Origin: Deltaproteobacteria bacterium
GTDB lineage: Bacteria; Myxococcota_C; UBA6777
Assembly: GCA_002731275.1 (NCBI GenBank)
Contig: PCBK01000070.1
Location: forward strand, 1-64,000
DNA length: 64,000 bases
Direction: 5' to 3'
Positions within the stretch are counted from its first letter, which is position 1. The number at the start of each line of letters is the position of its first letter. The notes under the pieces were generated by a model. That model made no database searches. It saw only the letters and a list, made by a program, of their open reading frames with translations, and was not told the origin of the DNA. The translations under genes were made by a program, and so were the position numbers. Shown here piece by piece: positions 27,923-36,718 of this stretch.

Positions 27923-30406
27923 ATGGATGGATGGATGATGTTGAATTCAAATGTGCTTGCTTTATGGTTGATTACACTTTTAGGGGGAGCCGCTCCTGAA
28001 CAAGCGGCGATCAAGTCGTTTCGCCAACAAGAGCTCTCAAAAGCCGCGCTCCTTGTCTCTCTTGCACAAGGACGAAAGAGAAAGCGCCGAGAGCGTTGGT
28101 CTCGGTGGAACGATGAACAGGTCCGATTGCTATACTTTGGTGGGCGTATCGCGATGTTGAGAAAGCGCCCACGAGAAGCAGCCTCACTCTTCGAACAGGC
28201 CGCCAAAAAACCTACATTTTACCCCAAGTTTATTTACACGCACTGGATCGATGCGTTGATCGCTTCCAAGCAGTGGGACAAAGCGGTCAAAACGGCAGAG
28301 AAAGCGAAGACCGAGTACGGGGGGCGTTTATTTCGTCGTGAGATGAGGCGAAAGATCGGAGAAGCCCTCCGTAAGGGGAAAAAATGGTCTGCACTCGCAG
28401 AGCACTGGCGCAAACTACTTTGGTATCCCAACCCCTACGGTGGACGCCGTCGTGTTATGTGGAAGATGACATACGCATACCTGAAAGCCAACGACATCAA
28501 AAACGCCGCGCGTCATCTTCGCAAGTTCGAGCTCGACTATCCACTCGGTTGGGAGGCAAAGCGCGCAAAACAGCACCTGACTCGATGGGCCAAAGCGGGA
28601 AAGACAAAGTACAAGCCCTTCACAGCGAATGAGACACTGCACCGTTACTACAGGATGTCCGTCATCTATCCAACCAAGGGAATCGCGATCTTGAAAGATG
28701 CTCTTCAGAAGATCCGCGCCTCCAAGGACAAAGATCTCGAAGAGTACTTGATGTTGCTCTATGCAAAAGCCTTGATGAGAAAGAGAAGGTATAAGCAAGC
28801 CCTTCCTGTTTGGAGAGCGCTCAAGAAAAAAACAGGCTCTCTCAAGATGGCGCGTCGTGCGATCAAAGGGATGACGACATCGTTGATCGAGCTTGCCCAA
28901 TTCAAAGAGGCACATAAGATCCTGCACAAATTCGCCGAGGAGTTTCCCGAGACCAAGCTCGCGGAACGAGCCTCTCGATATTCCGCGTGGTTAGCGATGC
29001 GTCTGCAGCGCTATGAGGACGCACGTAAACACTTTCGCGATTACCAGGCGATCTATCCATACTCACACTTTACCAAGGGGATGGACTGGTATATCCCGTG
29101 GACACTCTTTCGTCAGGGAGAGTACCGAAAGGCCATTCGGGCCTTTAAGAAGTGGGGACGCAAACGACCGAGCTATAAACGGATGAGAAAGGTCCGCTTT
29201 TGGAGCGCGAGAGCTTACGAGAGGATGGGGAAGTGGGAGCGCGCCAAGCGTCTCTACGTACGTATCTCCAAAGGCAAACCGTTTAGCTACTACGGTATCC
29301 TCTCGCAATATCGTCTCTACCTGCTCGAAGCACGCCTGAAGATCCTCGCGCGGCCTCCGACCTGCGCACACAGGAAGTCCAAAAAACACAAGCGACTCTC
29401 CTTGCGTGTTTCGAGGATGCTCAAACACCACAAAGGGAAACGTCAGAAAAAACCTCTATGGACACCTGTCCTCGACAAGCGCTTGTTTGGCGTCTCCAAT
29501 CTATTTGGGTACAACAAAGCGTTTATGTCCAAAAGAGCCCTGAAGCTCAGAAAACAACAGGTCACAACGGCCAAAGCGCTGCTCACGAATGTCTCTTTTC
29601 CGAAGGCACCAGCTTTTTGTCGTCGTTCTCCTGGGAGTCGGAGCTGTCGTTACTTGAGAAAGGCCACACTCTTCGAACGTCTTGGCTTCCAAAAGGACGC
29701 CATTCAGCAGTTGTACGGTGCGCGCTGGTTGCTGCGACACCACCAAGATGAACTCTTGCAGTCTGTTCGTTGGTTGCTCTCAGTGGGAGGGTTTCACGAG
29801 GCGCTACGACTATCTTTTTATCTCAAGCGTCGCATTACTCGCAAGCGCCTCAAGCTCGATTTTATGCAAGTGCTTCGACTTCATTATCCACAGGCGTATC
29901 GCAGCTTGCTCTTCCAGAACAGTCGACGCTATGGTGTTCCTTTTGCATTTGCTTGGTCGATTATGCGGACAGAGAGCCATTTTCGGAAGCGAGCGACTTC
30001 TTGGGTGGGTGCACGTGGGCTGATGCAGATCATGCCCTCTACAGGCCGAAAGATCGCTCGTCGGATTGGCATGCGTCCTTTTCATTCGGGGATGCTGTAC
30101 ACGCCCAAAGTCAATGTTCGGATGGGATGTTGGTATCTCGGTGAGCTGCTCAAAAAGTTTGAGGGGAATGTCATGTTGGCGGCTGCGAGCTATAACGCCG
30201 GTCCACATAGGGTCGCTGCTTGGTTGACCTTTCAACAAGATCTAGACGCCGACGAATTTGTCGAAGAGATCCCTTTTCGGGAGACCAGACGCTACGTCAA
30301 AAAGGTCTTTCGTACCTATATTCTGTACAACTTCCTCTACCTTCAGAAGTTGCCTCCTCCTCCTTACACTGTCGCGGTCAGGGTCGGACAAAACATCAAT
30401 TTTTGA
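27923..30406 (+). CDS. Soluble lytic murein transglycosylase (SLT family)
   Basis: 827 residues counted from ATG 27923; ATGs at 27935 and 27938 are equally possible, the latter directly before the export signal (NVLALWLITLLGGAAP). A long, very basic helical superhelix with TPR-like repeats (about 40-640) precedes the SLT catalytic domain (about 655-800). Glu684 in IMRTESHF is the expected catalytic acid, and ARGLMQIMPSTG and AAASYNAGPHRVAAWL complete the signature. It cleaves the MurNAc-GlcNAc bond in peptidoglycan to give 1,6-anhydro products, in the periplasm. The overall form matches Slt70-type enzymes with a larger superhelix. It is followed tail to tail by the Rrf2 gene after 12 bp. Confidence 0.92.
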   Translation: MDGWMMLNSNVLALWLITLLGGAAPEQAAIKSFRQQELSKAALLVSLAQGRKRKRRERWSRWNDEQVRLLYFGGRIAMLRKRPREAASLFEQAAKKPTFYPKFIYTHWIDALIASKQWDKAVKTAEKAKTEYGGRLFRREMRRKIGEALRKGKKWSALAEHWRKLLWYPNPYGGRRRVMWKMTYAYLKANDIKNAARHLRKFELDYPLGWEAKRAKQHLTRWAKAGKTKYKPFTANETLHRYYRMSVIYPTKGIAILKDALQKIRASKDKDLEEYLMLLYAKALMRKRRYKQALPVWRALKKKTGSLKMARRAIKGMTTSLIELAQFKEAHKILHKFAEEFPETKLAERASRYSAWLAMRLQRYEDARKHFRDYQAIYPYSHFTKGMDWYIPWTLFRQGEYRKAIRAFKKWGRKRPSYKRMRKVRFWSARAYERMGKWERAKRLYVRISKGKPFSYYGILSQYRLYLLEARLKILARPPTCAHRKSKKHKRLSLRVSRMLKHHKGKRQKKPLWTPVLDKRLFGVSNLFGYNKAFMSKRALKLRKQQVTTAKALLTNVSFPKAPAFCRRSPGSRSCRYLRKATLFERLGFQKDAIQQLYGARWLLRHHQDELLQSVRWLLSVGGFHEALRLSFYLKRRITRKRLKLDFMQVLRLHYPQAYRSLLFQNSRRYGVPFAFAWSIMRTESHFRKRATSWVGARGLMQIMPSTGRKIARRIGMRPFHSGMLYTPKVNVRMGCWYLGELLKKFEGNVMLAAASYNAGPHRVAAWLTFQQDLDADEFVEEIPFRETRRYVKKVFRTYILYNFLYLQKLPPPPYTVAVRVGQNINF

Positions 30407-30418
30407 TATGTGAGACGT

Positions 30419-30865
30419 TTACAGATGTGTCTGCTGCATGGGTACAGGGGGGGTCAATAAGGAAGGCCGCTCAACTGCGTCTGCGAGTGTGTGTGTTTGT
30501 CCCCAATTCCAGAAGCACTCTCTTAACTCCATCCATGTATCGTGCATAAGGCATGGGTTGTCTGTATCACATTCATGTTTTCCAAAAACACAAGGGAACG
30601 CGACTAGATCATGATCGATCGCCTCCAACACTTCGAAGAGTGTGATGTCGTGAGGGGGGCGTGAGAGTCGAAACCCACCATTATGTCCTTTTTGTGCTTT
30701 GACCAGCTTGGCTTTACCCAAACGACACATGATCTTTTGTAAATAAGATGTGGGGACACCTGACCACTCTGAGAGTGAACGTGAACGTTGATATCCCTTG
30801 CCGTCATGTGCTGCCAAGGTGCTCATCGCGCGTAATGCATAAATTGCTGTCTGATTAAAGACCAT
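30419..30865 (-). CDS. Rrf2-family regulator with IscR-like Fe-S cysteines
   Basis: 148 residues; ATG 30865 has GGAG 7 nt upstream. The winged helix-turn-helix at the N-terminus (YALRAMSTLAAHD, then SYLQKIMCRLGKAKLV and KGHNGGFRLSRP) is typical of Rrf2. Cys92, Cys99 and Cys105 (C-x6-C-x5-C) with His108 nearby match the IscR/NsrR/RsrR cluster site, so Fe-S or NO/redox sensing is likely. There are no isc, suf or NO-detoxification genes in this window, so its target is unknown. The divergent gene is the matrixin protease, which is a candidate target through the shared 262-bp promoter region. Confidence 0.9.
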   Translation of the reverse strand: MVFNQTAIYALRAMSTLAAHDGKGYQRSRSLSEWSGVPTSYLQKIMCRLGKAKLVKAQKGHNGGFRLSRPPHDITLFEVLEAIDHDLVAFPCVFGKHECDTDNPCLMHDTWMELRECFWNWGQTHTLADAVERPSLLTPPVPMQQTHL

Positions 30866-31040
30866 TTTCGGGCTCCTTTACTCTATTCTTCTGTTTATCT
30901 CCACCGCTTCTTCCTTTCCACTTTACATAGAGACTTCAGCTTATCCTTTCGATGCAATTCATCACCTGCTCCACCTTCATCCCGAGAAGGGTGTTCGTTT
31001 GAGGCTCCATGTACCGCGAGGATATTCTTTATGTAGACAA

Positions 31041-31069
31041 TTGCGCTTTTGATGCAAAATGTGTAATAT
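31041..31069 (+). promoter_or_regulatory. Candidate promoter for the matrixin gene
   Basis: TTGCGC (31041-31046), a 17-bp spacer and TAATAT (31064-31069), giving a leader of about 50 nt before ATG 31128. It lies in the region shared with the divergent Rrf2 gene. Confidence 0.4.
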
Positions 31070-31127
31070 CACCCGAACACTCGTTTCCATTGGTGAAAAC
31101 GCAAACATACCTCTCAAGGTGGATGGA

Positions 31128-33752
31128 ATGAAGAGATACGTCATGGCATGTATACAACAGAAACTTCTTTTTCGCGTTTTGTGTCTTGTTTTCTGTATGT
31201 TTTTTACATCAGCGTCGGCTTGGAGCTGGCATCCTTTGCGGATTGGTGGGGCGTCTTGTAAAAGGGATGGATTTCGCTGTGACACAACGATCGGGAATGC
31301 TGGCGGTGGGGGCGCGTGTTGTGACCCACAAAGTCCATCGATCGGCACATGTGAAGTGCAAAATGTGTGTCAGGGAGGGTATGCTAAAAAGTGGGCGAAT
31401 CTTCCGATGCGGTGGAGTTTAAATGTCAATGGCATGGCTGGTCAGGCTGGCTACACAGGACTCTCGACATCCCAGATTGAGACCGCAGTCAAGACCTCAT
31501 TTGATGTGTGGACCAAGCCCTCATGTACTGGGTTTCAGCACCAGTACAGCGGGCAGACGACCTCACCTCCATCGATCAGTGACAACAAGACGATCTTGTA
31601 CTTCCCTTCTGATTCGCAGTGGGCGCAGCTTGGTGGGGGGCCGTATACATTGGCCTATGCACTGCCAGCGTCAGATAACCAGGGAAATATGTTTGATGCG
31701 GATATTGTCTTCAATCCGCGACCAGGGGGGGCTTCTGGTTGGGGGATTCATCCAAATGTCCAGAGCAACCAACAGGACTTTATCGCGACCGCAGCCCACG
31801 AGATCGGTCACTCCATGGGATTTGGTCACACCGCCCCCAAAAATACCTTGATGTATTACGCGGCGTTGGGGAATGGACCTTCGTTTAATCTCCAGCTACC
31901 TCAAGATGAGATCAACGCTGTATGTACGACATATCCTCCCACTAAATGTACGAGCAATTCGCAATGTGGTGTGTGCAAAAAGTGCGACGGCAACGGAAAG
32001 TGTGTGGATGATTTTCCAACACGAAACAGCAAGGCTTGCCTTGGTTGCCAGACCGACGCTGATTGTGCAGGAGGCAGTTGTCTTGCGCCGAATGGTCGGT
32101 ATCGCTGTTTCCAGGCGTGCACGTCGTCGAGCTGTTGTCCGCAAGGGTACAAGTGCGCCAATTTTTCGGGCAAGTCGATCTGTGTTCCTGACAAAAATGT
32201 ATGTCCAACAGTGACGTGTTCGGCGAATACTCAGTGTGGTAAGGGTGAGACTTGTACGGGTGGACAGTGTGTGAAGTCATGTTCTCAAAACAGTGAATGT
32301 CAACCCGGATCGTTATGTCAGGCAGGCGTTTGTAAGCAGGTTCCGGCAGGAGGGATTGGAGATTCGTGTGCCAACGGAGTGACCTGTCAAAGTGGTTTGC
32401 AGTGTTACACTACTTCAAAAGGGTCCGTATGTTCGAGAGTTTGTGGTACAGGATCTTCGACGACCGGGCCCGGAACACCAGGCTCTCTTTGTCGCTCTGG
32501 CGCTTGTGATTCAGGTGCGACCTGTAAAACGTTGATCAGTGATCAAGTCTGTGTGTATTCGTGTGGTCCTCAGTATGACTGTTCGCAGTACGGTGGGACG
32601 TGCTACATCATCGATAACCAGAGCTCTTGTAGTTGCAAGTATGACTCCGATTGCAAAAACGGCGCAAAGTGTAACAAGTCCGCGATGGGGAGTATCTTGA
32701 ATATCGGTACGTGTGTCACACAGCAGGCGGCACCATGTCCGAGTGGGACGACCTGTCAGGATCCTGGTACTGGGACGAAGATCTGTATCAGCTCTGCGCC
32801 GGCACCTGTCTGTGGTGATGGCACCTGCAATGGTACGGAGAATTGTGGGACGTGTGCAAAAGACTGTTCATGCCCAAGTGGTCAATCCTGTCAGTCGAAC
32901 ACCTGCCAAGCAACGAGCACCTGCGGCAATGGGACATGTGATGGTACGGAGAATTGTGGGACATGTGCGAAGGATTGTCCATGTCCGGGTACACAAACCT
33001 GTCAGGCCAATGTCTGCAAAGCTCCTCCCAACACCTGTGGCAATGGTACATGTGATGGCACGGAGAATTGCGGCACGTGTGTGAAAGATTGTCCTTGTCC
33101 AAGTGGTCAAGCTTGCCAATCGAATGTCTGTAAGACTGTTGATCTGTGTGGAAATGGACAGTGTGACGCAGCCGAGAATTGCGGCACGTGTGCGAAGGAT
33201 TGTCCATGTCCAGGCACACAAACTTGTCAGGCCAACACTTGCAAAGCCCCACCGACGACATGTGGGAATGGAAAGTGCGACGCGACAGAGGATTGTGGAG
33301 CGTGTCCTCAAGATTGTGCTTGTGAGACTGGGAAGGCCTGTCAATCAGGAAAGTGTGTCGAAGGAGAGCGGTGTGGGGATGGGACTTGTGGGGCTTCTGA
33401 GAACTGTGCGAATTGCATTGAGGATTGTCCTTGCAATGCAGGTCAACGTTGCTTCAACAAAACGTGTCAGATCGATCCGAACTTTGAAGGCTCCCAACCA
33501 GATGCAGGCTCCCCGTCCAACGCTGGAAAACCCGGTGGACCCTGTCTACCTGGAAACAAATGTACAGAAGGGTATTGTGCAGAGCTCGACGGGAAAGTGC
33601 TCTGTGTGGGGGGCGGAGATGATAAAATCCGTCCTGCTGGCTTTGGTTGTACTTGTTCGGTGAGTGGGGATGCACCACAGTGGCCTATTGAAGGCCTCTT
33701 CTTTTTGGTGTTGTTACTTGGGTTGCGGAGTCTTCGGAAGCAAGATTTGTAA
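31128..33752 (+). CDS. Secreted matrixin-type zinc metalloprotease with Cys repeats and MYXO-CTERM-like tail
   Basis: 874 residues from ATG 31128 (AAGG 9 nt upstream), chosen because it precedes the signal peptide (LLFRVLCLVFCMFFTSASA). The protease domain (about 85-280) has HEIGHSMGFGH with His224, Glu225, His228 and His234, then the Met-turn at Met242 in LMYYA, which is the metzincin/M10 pattern. After it come disulfide-rich segments and, at about 555-790, seven units of the form CGNGTCDGTENCGTCAKDCP. The C-terminus has a CTC motif, a hydrophobic helix and a basic end (LRSLRKQDL). This resembles the MYXO-CTERM surface-sorting signal, although the helix is followed by only a short basic stretch. 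A surface or secreted protease is inferred. Confidence 0.9.
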   Translation: MKRYVMACIQQKLLFRVLCLVFCMFFTSASAWSWHPLRIGGASCKRDGFRCDTTIGNAGGGGACCDPQSPSIGTCEVQNVCQGGYAKKWANLPMRWSLNVNGMAGQAGYTGLSTSQIETAVKTSFDVWTKPSCTGFQHQYSGQTTSPPSISDNKTILYFPSDSQWAQLGGGPYTLAYALPASDNQGNMFDADIVFNPRPGGASGWGIHPNVQSNQQDFIATAAHEIGHSMGFGHTAPKNTLMYYAALGNGPSFNLQLPQDEINAVCTTYPPTKCTSNSQCGVCKKCDGNGKCVDDFPTRNSKACLGCQTDADCAGGSCLAPNGRYRCFQACTSSSCCPQGYKCANFSGKSICVPDKNVCPTVTCSANTQCGKGETCTGGQCVKSCSQNSECQPGSLCQAGVCKQVPAGGIGDSCANGVTCQSGLQCYTTSKGSVCSRVCGTGSSTTGPGTPGSLCRSGACDSGATCKTLISDQVCVYSCGPQYDCSQYGGTCYIIDNQSSCSCKYDSDCKNGAKCNKSAMGSILNIGTCVTQQAAPCPSGTTCQDPGTGTKICISSAPAPVCGDGTCNGTENCGTCAKDCSCPSGQSCQSNTCQATSTCGNGTCDGTENCGTCAKDCPCPGTQTCQANVCKAPPNTCGNGTCDGTENCGTCVKDCPCPSGQACQSNVCKTVDLCGNGQCDAAENCGTCAKDCPCPGTQTCQANTCKAPPTTCGNGKCDATEDCGACPQDCACETGKACQSGKCVEGERCGDGTCGASENCANCIEDCPCNAGQRCFNKTCQIDPNFEGSQPDAGSPSNAGKPGGPCLPGNKCTEGYCAELDGKVLCVGGGDDKIRPAGFGCTCSVSGDAPQWPIEGLFFLVLLLGLRSLRKQDL
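32812..33460 (+). repeat. Seven Cys-rich repeat units in the protease
   Basis: Units of about 90 bp code for CGNGTCDGTENCGTCAKDC followed by PCPSGQACQSNVCK or close variants. Several are nearly identical in DNA, which indicates recent duplication. Confidence 0.8.
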
Positions 33753-33830
33753 GAAGGGGCGTGCTTTTGCACCATTTGTCGAGGACTTAGGGGACATTTC
33801 TCTATCGTTTTCTGAAATCCAGATCAGATA

Positions 33831-36485
33831 TCAGTCACGCTCAAGAATGTCGAAGTGGCAGGTCTTTTCGCGGAATTGAGTGGAGTCGTTGTTAAAACGC
33901 CAGCGATACAGAGGCTCAAAGCTCTGGAAGGCAGGACCTTTCGGGAAGTTTGTCCGAATGGGGGGGTGTGTTCTAACGTTGATGTCTTGCTCCGATGTGA
34001 TCACTGTGGGGCAGGATGTCCCGTTGTGTCCTGTGACACAGAACGAGTTACCACTACAATCCACACAAACAGGAAGCGCGCTCGCACAACCCAGGTTGGG
34101 GCCTGCACTCAGTGGTCCAAGAGACATCAAGAGGTTGATGTTGTAGGTACACTGGTTGCTTGTGTTGCGGTAGTTGTCGAACTTCAATTTGACCTTGAAG
34201 GAGTAGGCGGCGCCTGTTTTGCGGACAGGTAACGTTCCGATGCCAGGAGTCAGTGAGAAGTTGCTGTCTGTACATTGACCCACTTTGTAGCTGACGGGGA
34301 TGAAGGCTTGCTGTCCAAAGGCGTCTTGTACTTCGACGAGGAATCCATAGATACCGGGTTTGTTTGCGTTTGTTGGTGTCCCTGTGAGTGTACAGCCTGA
34401 GGTCTGGATATTCCGTGAATCCGTTCCAAAGCTGATCCCACGTGGGAGAGTTCCTCGTCCAGCACCGGCGCTGAGACCACAGCTATAAGGTGGTTTTCCG
34501 CCCTTGATGGTGGTGTTAAGTTCTACGGCTTTTTTGCCATTGCTACCATCGAGGAATGGATTGACGAGGGATTCGAGTTTGGGCCAGATCTTGATGGGGA
34601 CTTTTACTTGGTTGGTACACTTACCAATTGTGATCTCAACTGTTGCGTTGAATGTCCCTGCGCTTGGTGCTGTTGCGTCGACGCGTGCTTCTGTGTCCGA
34701 GACGCGCGTGACTTTTGTCCAGGTGGGGCCATTACCGAGTGTCCACTTGGCACCTGTTGGCAACGCACCTGTGGGGATTTGCAAGGTAAAGGAGAAGGGA
34801 ATGCCTTCGACACCTTCAGCAGAACCTGTCAGGCTGAGGTTGAGTTTGGGGCAGGAGACGCACTGTTGATTGACACAGATATCTGTGCCTGTGCAATCTT
34901 CGTGTTTGCGACATGTTCCTGTGAAGCAGCGTTTGGTCGTCGTGTCACAGAGTTTGCCAGTGCCACACTCTGCGTCTGTAGCGCAGTCTGTACATTTGTT
35001 GGATTTACAAACGGTACCATTTGCGCAGTGGGTGTTATCGACACACTCATGACAGAGCTTGTTACCTGGATCGCAGTGTTTGCCGTTGGGGCAATCTGCG
35101 TCTGTTGCACAATCCGAACAGGTGTTGTTTTTACAAACTTTTCCACCTGAACATTGTGTGCTGTCGACACATTCAACGCAGGTCGCGGTGTTGGTGTCAC
35201 AGACTTTACCTGCTGCACACTCGGAGTCTTTGCGGCATCCATCGCGGCATACTTTCTTGGTATCGTCACAGATAAGTGGTTTCGTGCAGTCTGTGTCCTT
35301 GGAGCAGGCGACACATTTGTTTTGGCGACAGATCTGTCCGCCGGGGCAGTTTTCGTTTTTGAGACACTCATAGCAGGTGGAGTCTGTTGTATCGCAGAAT
35401 TTGCCGTTGGGGCAGTCGCCGTCCGCTTTGCAACCTTTGCGGCAGCGTTTGCTGCCTGGATCACAGACGAGCGCAGCGTCATTACAGTCGGCATCGTCGG
35501 AGCAATCTGTACACTTATTGTCTTTACAGACTTTTCCATCCTGACAATCGCCGTTGTCACGACAACCACTGATACAGAGTTGGTTTTTGCAGACAGTTCC
35601 TTTGGGGCACTCTTCGGTTTTTTGGCAGCCTACGCACTTGCTCTCTTTACAGAGTTGTCCGGTGGGGCAGTCCGCGCGGTCGAGACAACCTTTACAAACT
35701 TTCTCGTTGGTATCACATTTTTGGTTGTTGGCGCAGTCTGAATCGTTGATACAGCCAGCTCTACAGCGTTTTGTGCTGTTGTCACAGACCTGTCCTTTTT
35801 CACAGTCCGTGTCGACTGAACAGTCAGCACATTTGTTGTCTTTGCAGACCTGCCCGTCTTTGCAAGCGCTGTTGTCTTTGCAGTCACCGACCTTGCACTT
35901 GCCGCTGACACAGACCGAGCCGCTGTCACACTGTTCGTCTTTTTCGCAGTCAGCACATTTGAGGTCGATACAGGCTTGGCCATTTGAACAAGCGCTGTTG
36001 TCTTTGCACTCACCTTTTTTACAGGCACCTTCGACACAAAGCTCACCTTGACCACATTCGCCATCGCTACATGCAGAGCATTTGAAGTCCTTGCAGAGCT
36101 TCCCGTCAGGACAGGAGGTGTCATTTGGTCCGGTACAATCACCTTCTTTACACTGACCACTCACACAGACTTTGCCAGCACCACATTCGAGGTTTTTCTC
36201 ACACGGGACGCATTTGCTCTCTTTGCAAACTTTTCCGTCTTTACAGGTTGTGTTGTCCGTACAACCGTCGGATTTACATACGCCATCTTGGCATAGACCG
36301 CCTGTGGGACAATCTGCATCATTTTTGCAGCCTCCGGCGCAAGCGCCGTCCTTGCAAAACTCGCCATCTTTACATTGATCGTTTGAAGTACATGTACCGT
36401 TACCGACAGCTGGACCGCCGCAGCCGGGCGTAAATGCGATCGCCCACAGTCCAACCAGCAAGATCGCTGGAAATATACGTCTCAT
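33831..36485 (-). CDS. Cys-repeat lipoprotein, paralog 2
   Basis: 884 residues; ATG 36485 has AGAGG 7 nt upstream. A lipoprotein signal ends FTPGC with Cys22. Residues about 30-530 consist of many short units such as CKDGKVCKESKCVPC and CPTGQLCKESKCVGC, each with paired Cys (Dickkopf/EGF-like spacing). The C-terminal third (about 535-884) is beta-rich with an Ig-like segment containing GGKPPYSC and ends TCHFDILERD. The same layout and the same ending occur in the gene upstream (36719-40189). It converges with the matrixin gene. It is probably a surface-exposed structural or adhesive protein; I see no catalytic motif. Confidence 0.85.
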   Translation of the reverse strand: MRRIFPAILLVGLWAIAFTPGCGGPAVGNGTCTSNDQCKDGEFCKDGACAGGCKNDADCPTGGLCQDGVCKSDGCTDNTTCKDGKVCKESKCVPCEKNLECGAGKVCVSGQCKEGDCTGPNDTSCPDGKLCKDFKCSACSDGECGQGELCVEGACKKGECKDNSACSNGQACIDLKCADCEKDEQCDSGSVCVSGKCKVGDCKDNSACKDGQVCKDNKCADCSVDTDCEKGQVCDNSTKRCRAGCINDSDCANNQKCDTNEKVCKGCLDRADCPTGQLCKESKCVGCQKTEECPKGTVCKNQLCISGCRDNGDCQDGKVCKDNKCTDCSDDADCNDAALVCDPGSKRCRKGCKADGDCPNGKFCDTTDSTCYECLKNENCPGGQICRQNKCVACSKDTDCTKPLICDDTKKVCRDGCRKDSECAAGKVCDTNTATCVECVDSTQCSGGKVCKNNTCSDCATDADCPNGKHCDPGNKLCHECVDNTHCANGTVCKSNKCTDCATDAECGTGKLCDTTTKRCFTGTCRKHEDCTGTDICVNQQCVSCPKLNLSLTGSAEGVEGIPFSFTLQIPTGALPTGAKWTLGNGPTWTKVTRVSDTEARVDATAPSAGTFNATVEITIGKCTNQVKVPIKIWPKLESLVNPFLDGSNGKKAVELNTTIKGGKPPYSCGLSAGAGRGTLPRGISFGTDSRNIQTSGCTLTGTPTNANKPGIYGFLVEVQDAFGQQAFIPVSYKVGQCTDSNFSLTPGIGTLPVRKTGAAYSFKVKLKFDNYRNTSNQCTYNINLLMSLGPLSAGPNLGCASALPVCVDCSGNSFCVTGHNGTSCPTVITSEQDINVRTHPPIRTNFPKGPAFQSFEPLYRWRFNNDSTQFREKTCHFDILERD

Positions 36486-36587
36486 GAATTTGCCTCTTTA
36501 CACATGTAGGGTCGAAAAAAACGAAGATCCTATCTATACGATTCCAAATAGAGAATGATGGTCTCACTTTTCATTTCAATCCCCTAC

Positions 36588-36615
36588 TATATACGAAGAT
36601 CCCACGTAAACTCAA
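36588..36615 (-). promoter_or_regulatory. Candidate promoter for the second Cys-repeat lipoprotein
   Basis: Read on the minus strand: TTGAGT (36615-36610), a 16-bp spacer and TATATA (36593-36588), about 100 bp before the start. GGATCTTCGT occurs twice nearby, once overlapping the spacer, and could be a regulator site. Confidence 0.35.
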
Positions 36616-36718
36616 TGGGAATTCGTGCTCTTTACGGGAAGATTCAATGGACTTGAGAGGGGCTTTGTGCGTAGTTTGTGCGGAAGAGTGGAGAGCTTCT
36701 ACGTTTTGCAGGTGATGC

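Noticed and set aside
27555-27938. 127-residue plus-strand frame before the transglycosylase
   Set aside because: TTG start, no ribosome binding site, and a Cys/Phe/Leu-rich mix typical of non-coding reading.
34829-35569. Long alternative frame inside the Cys-repeat lipoprotein gene
   Set aside because: Shadow frame produced by repeats and biased composition; the real frame has a lipobox and matches its paralog.
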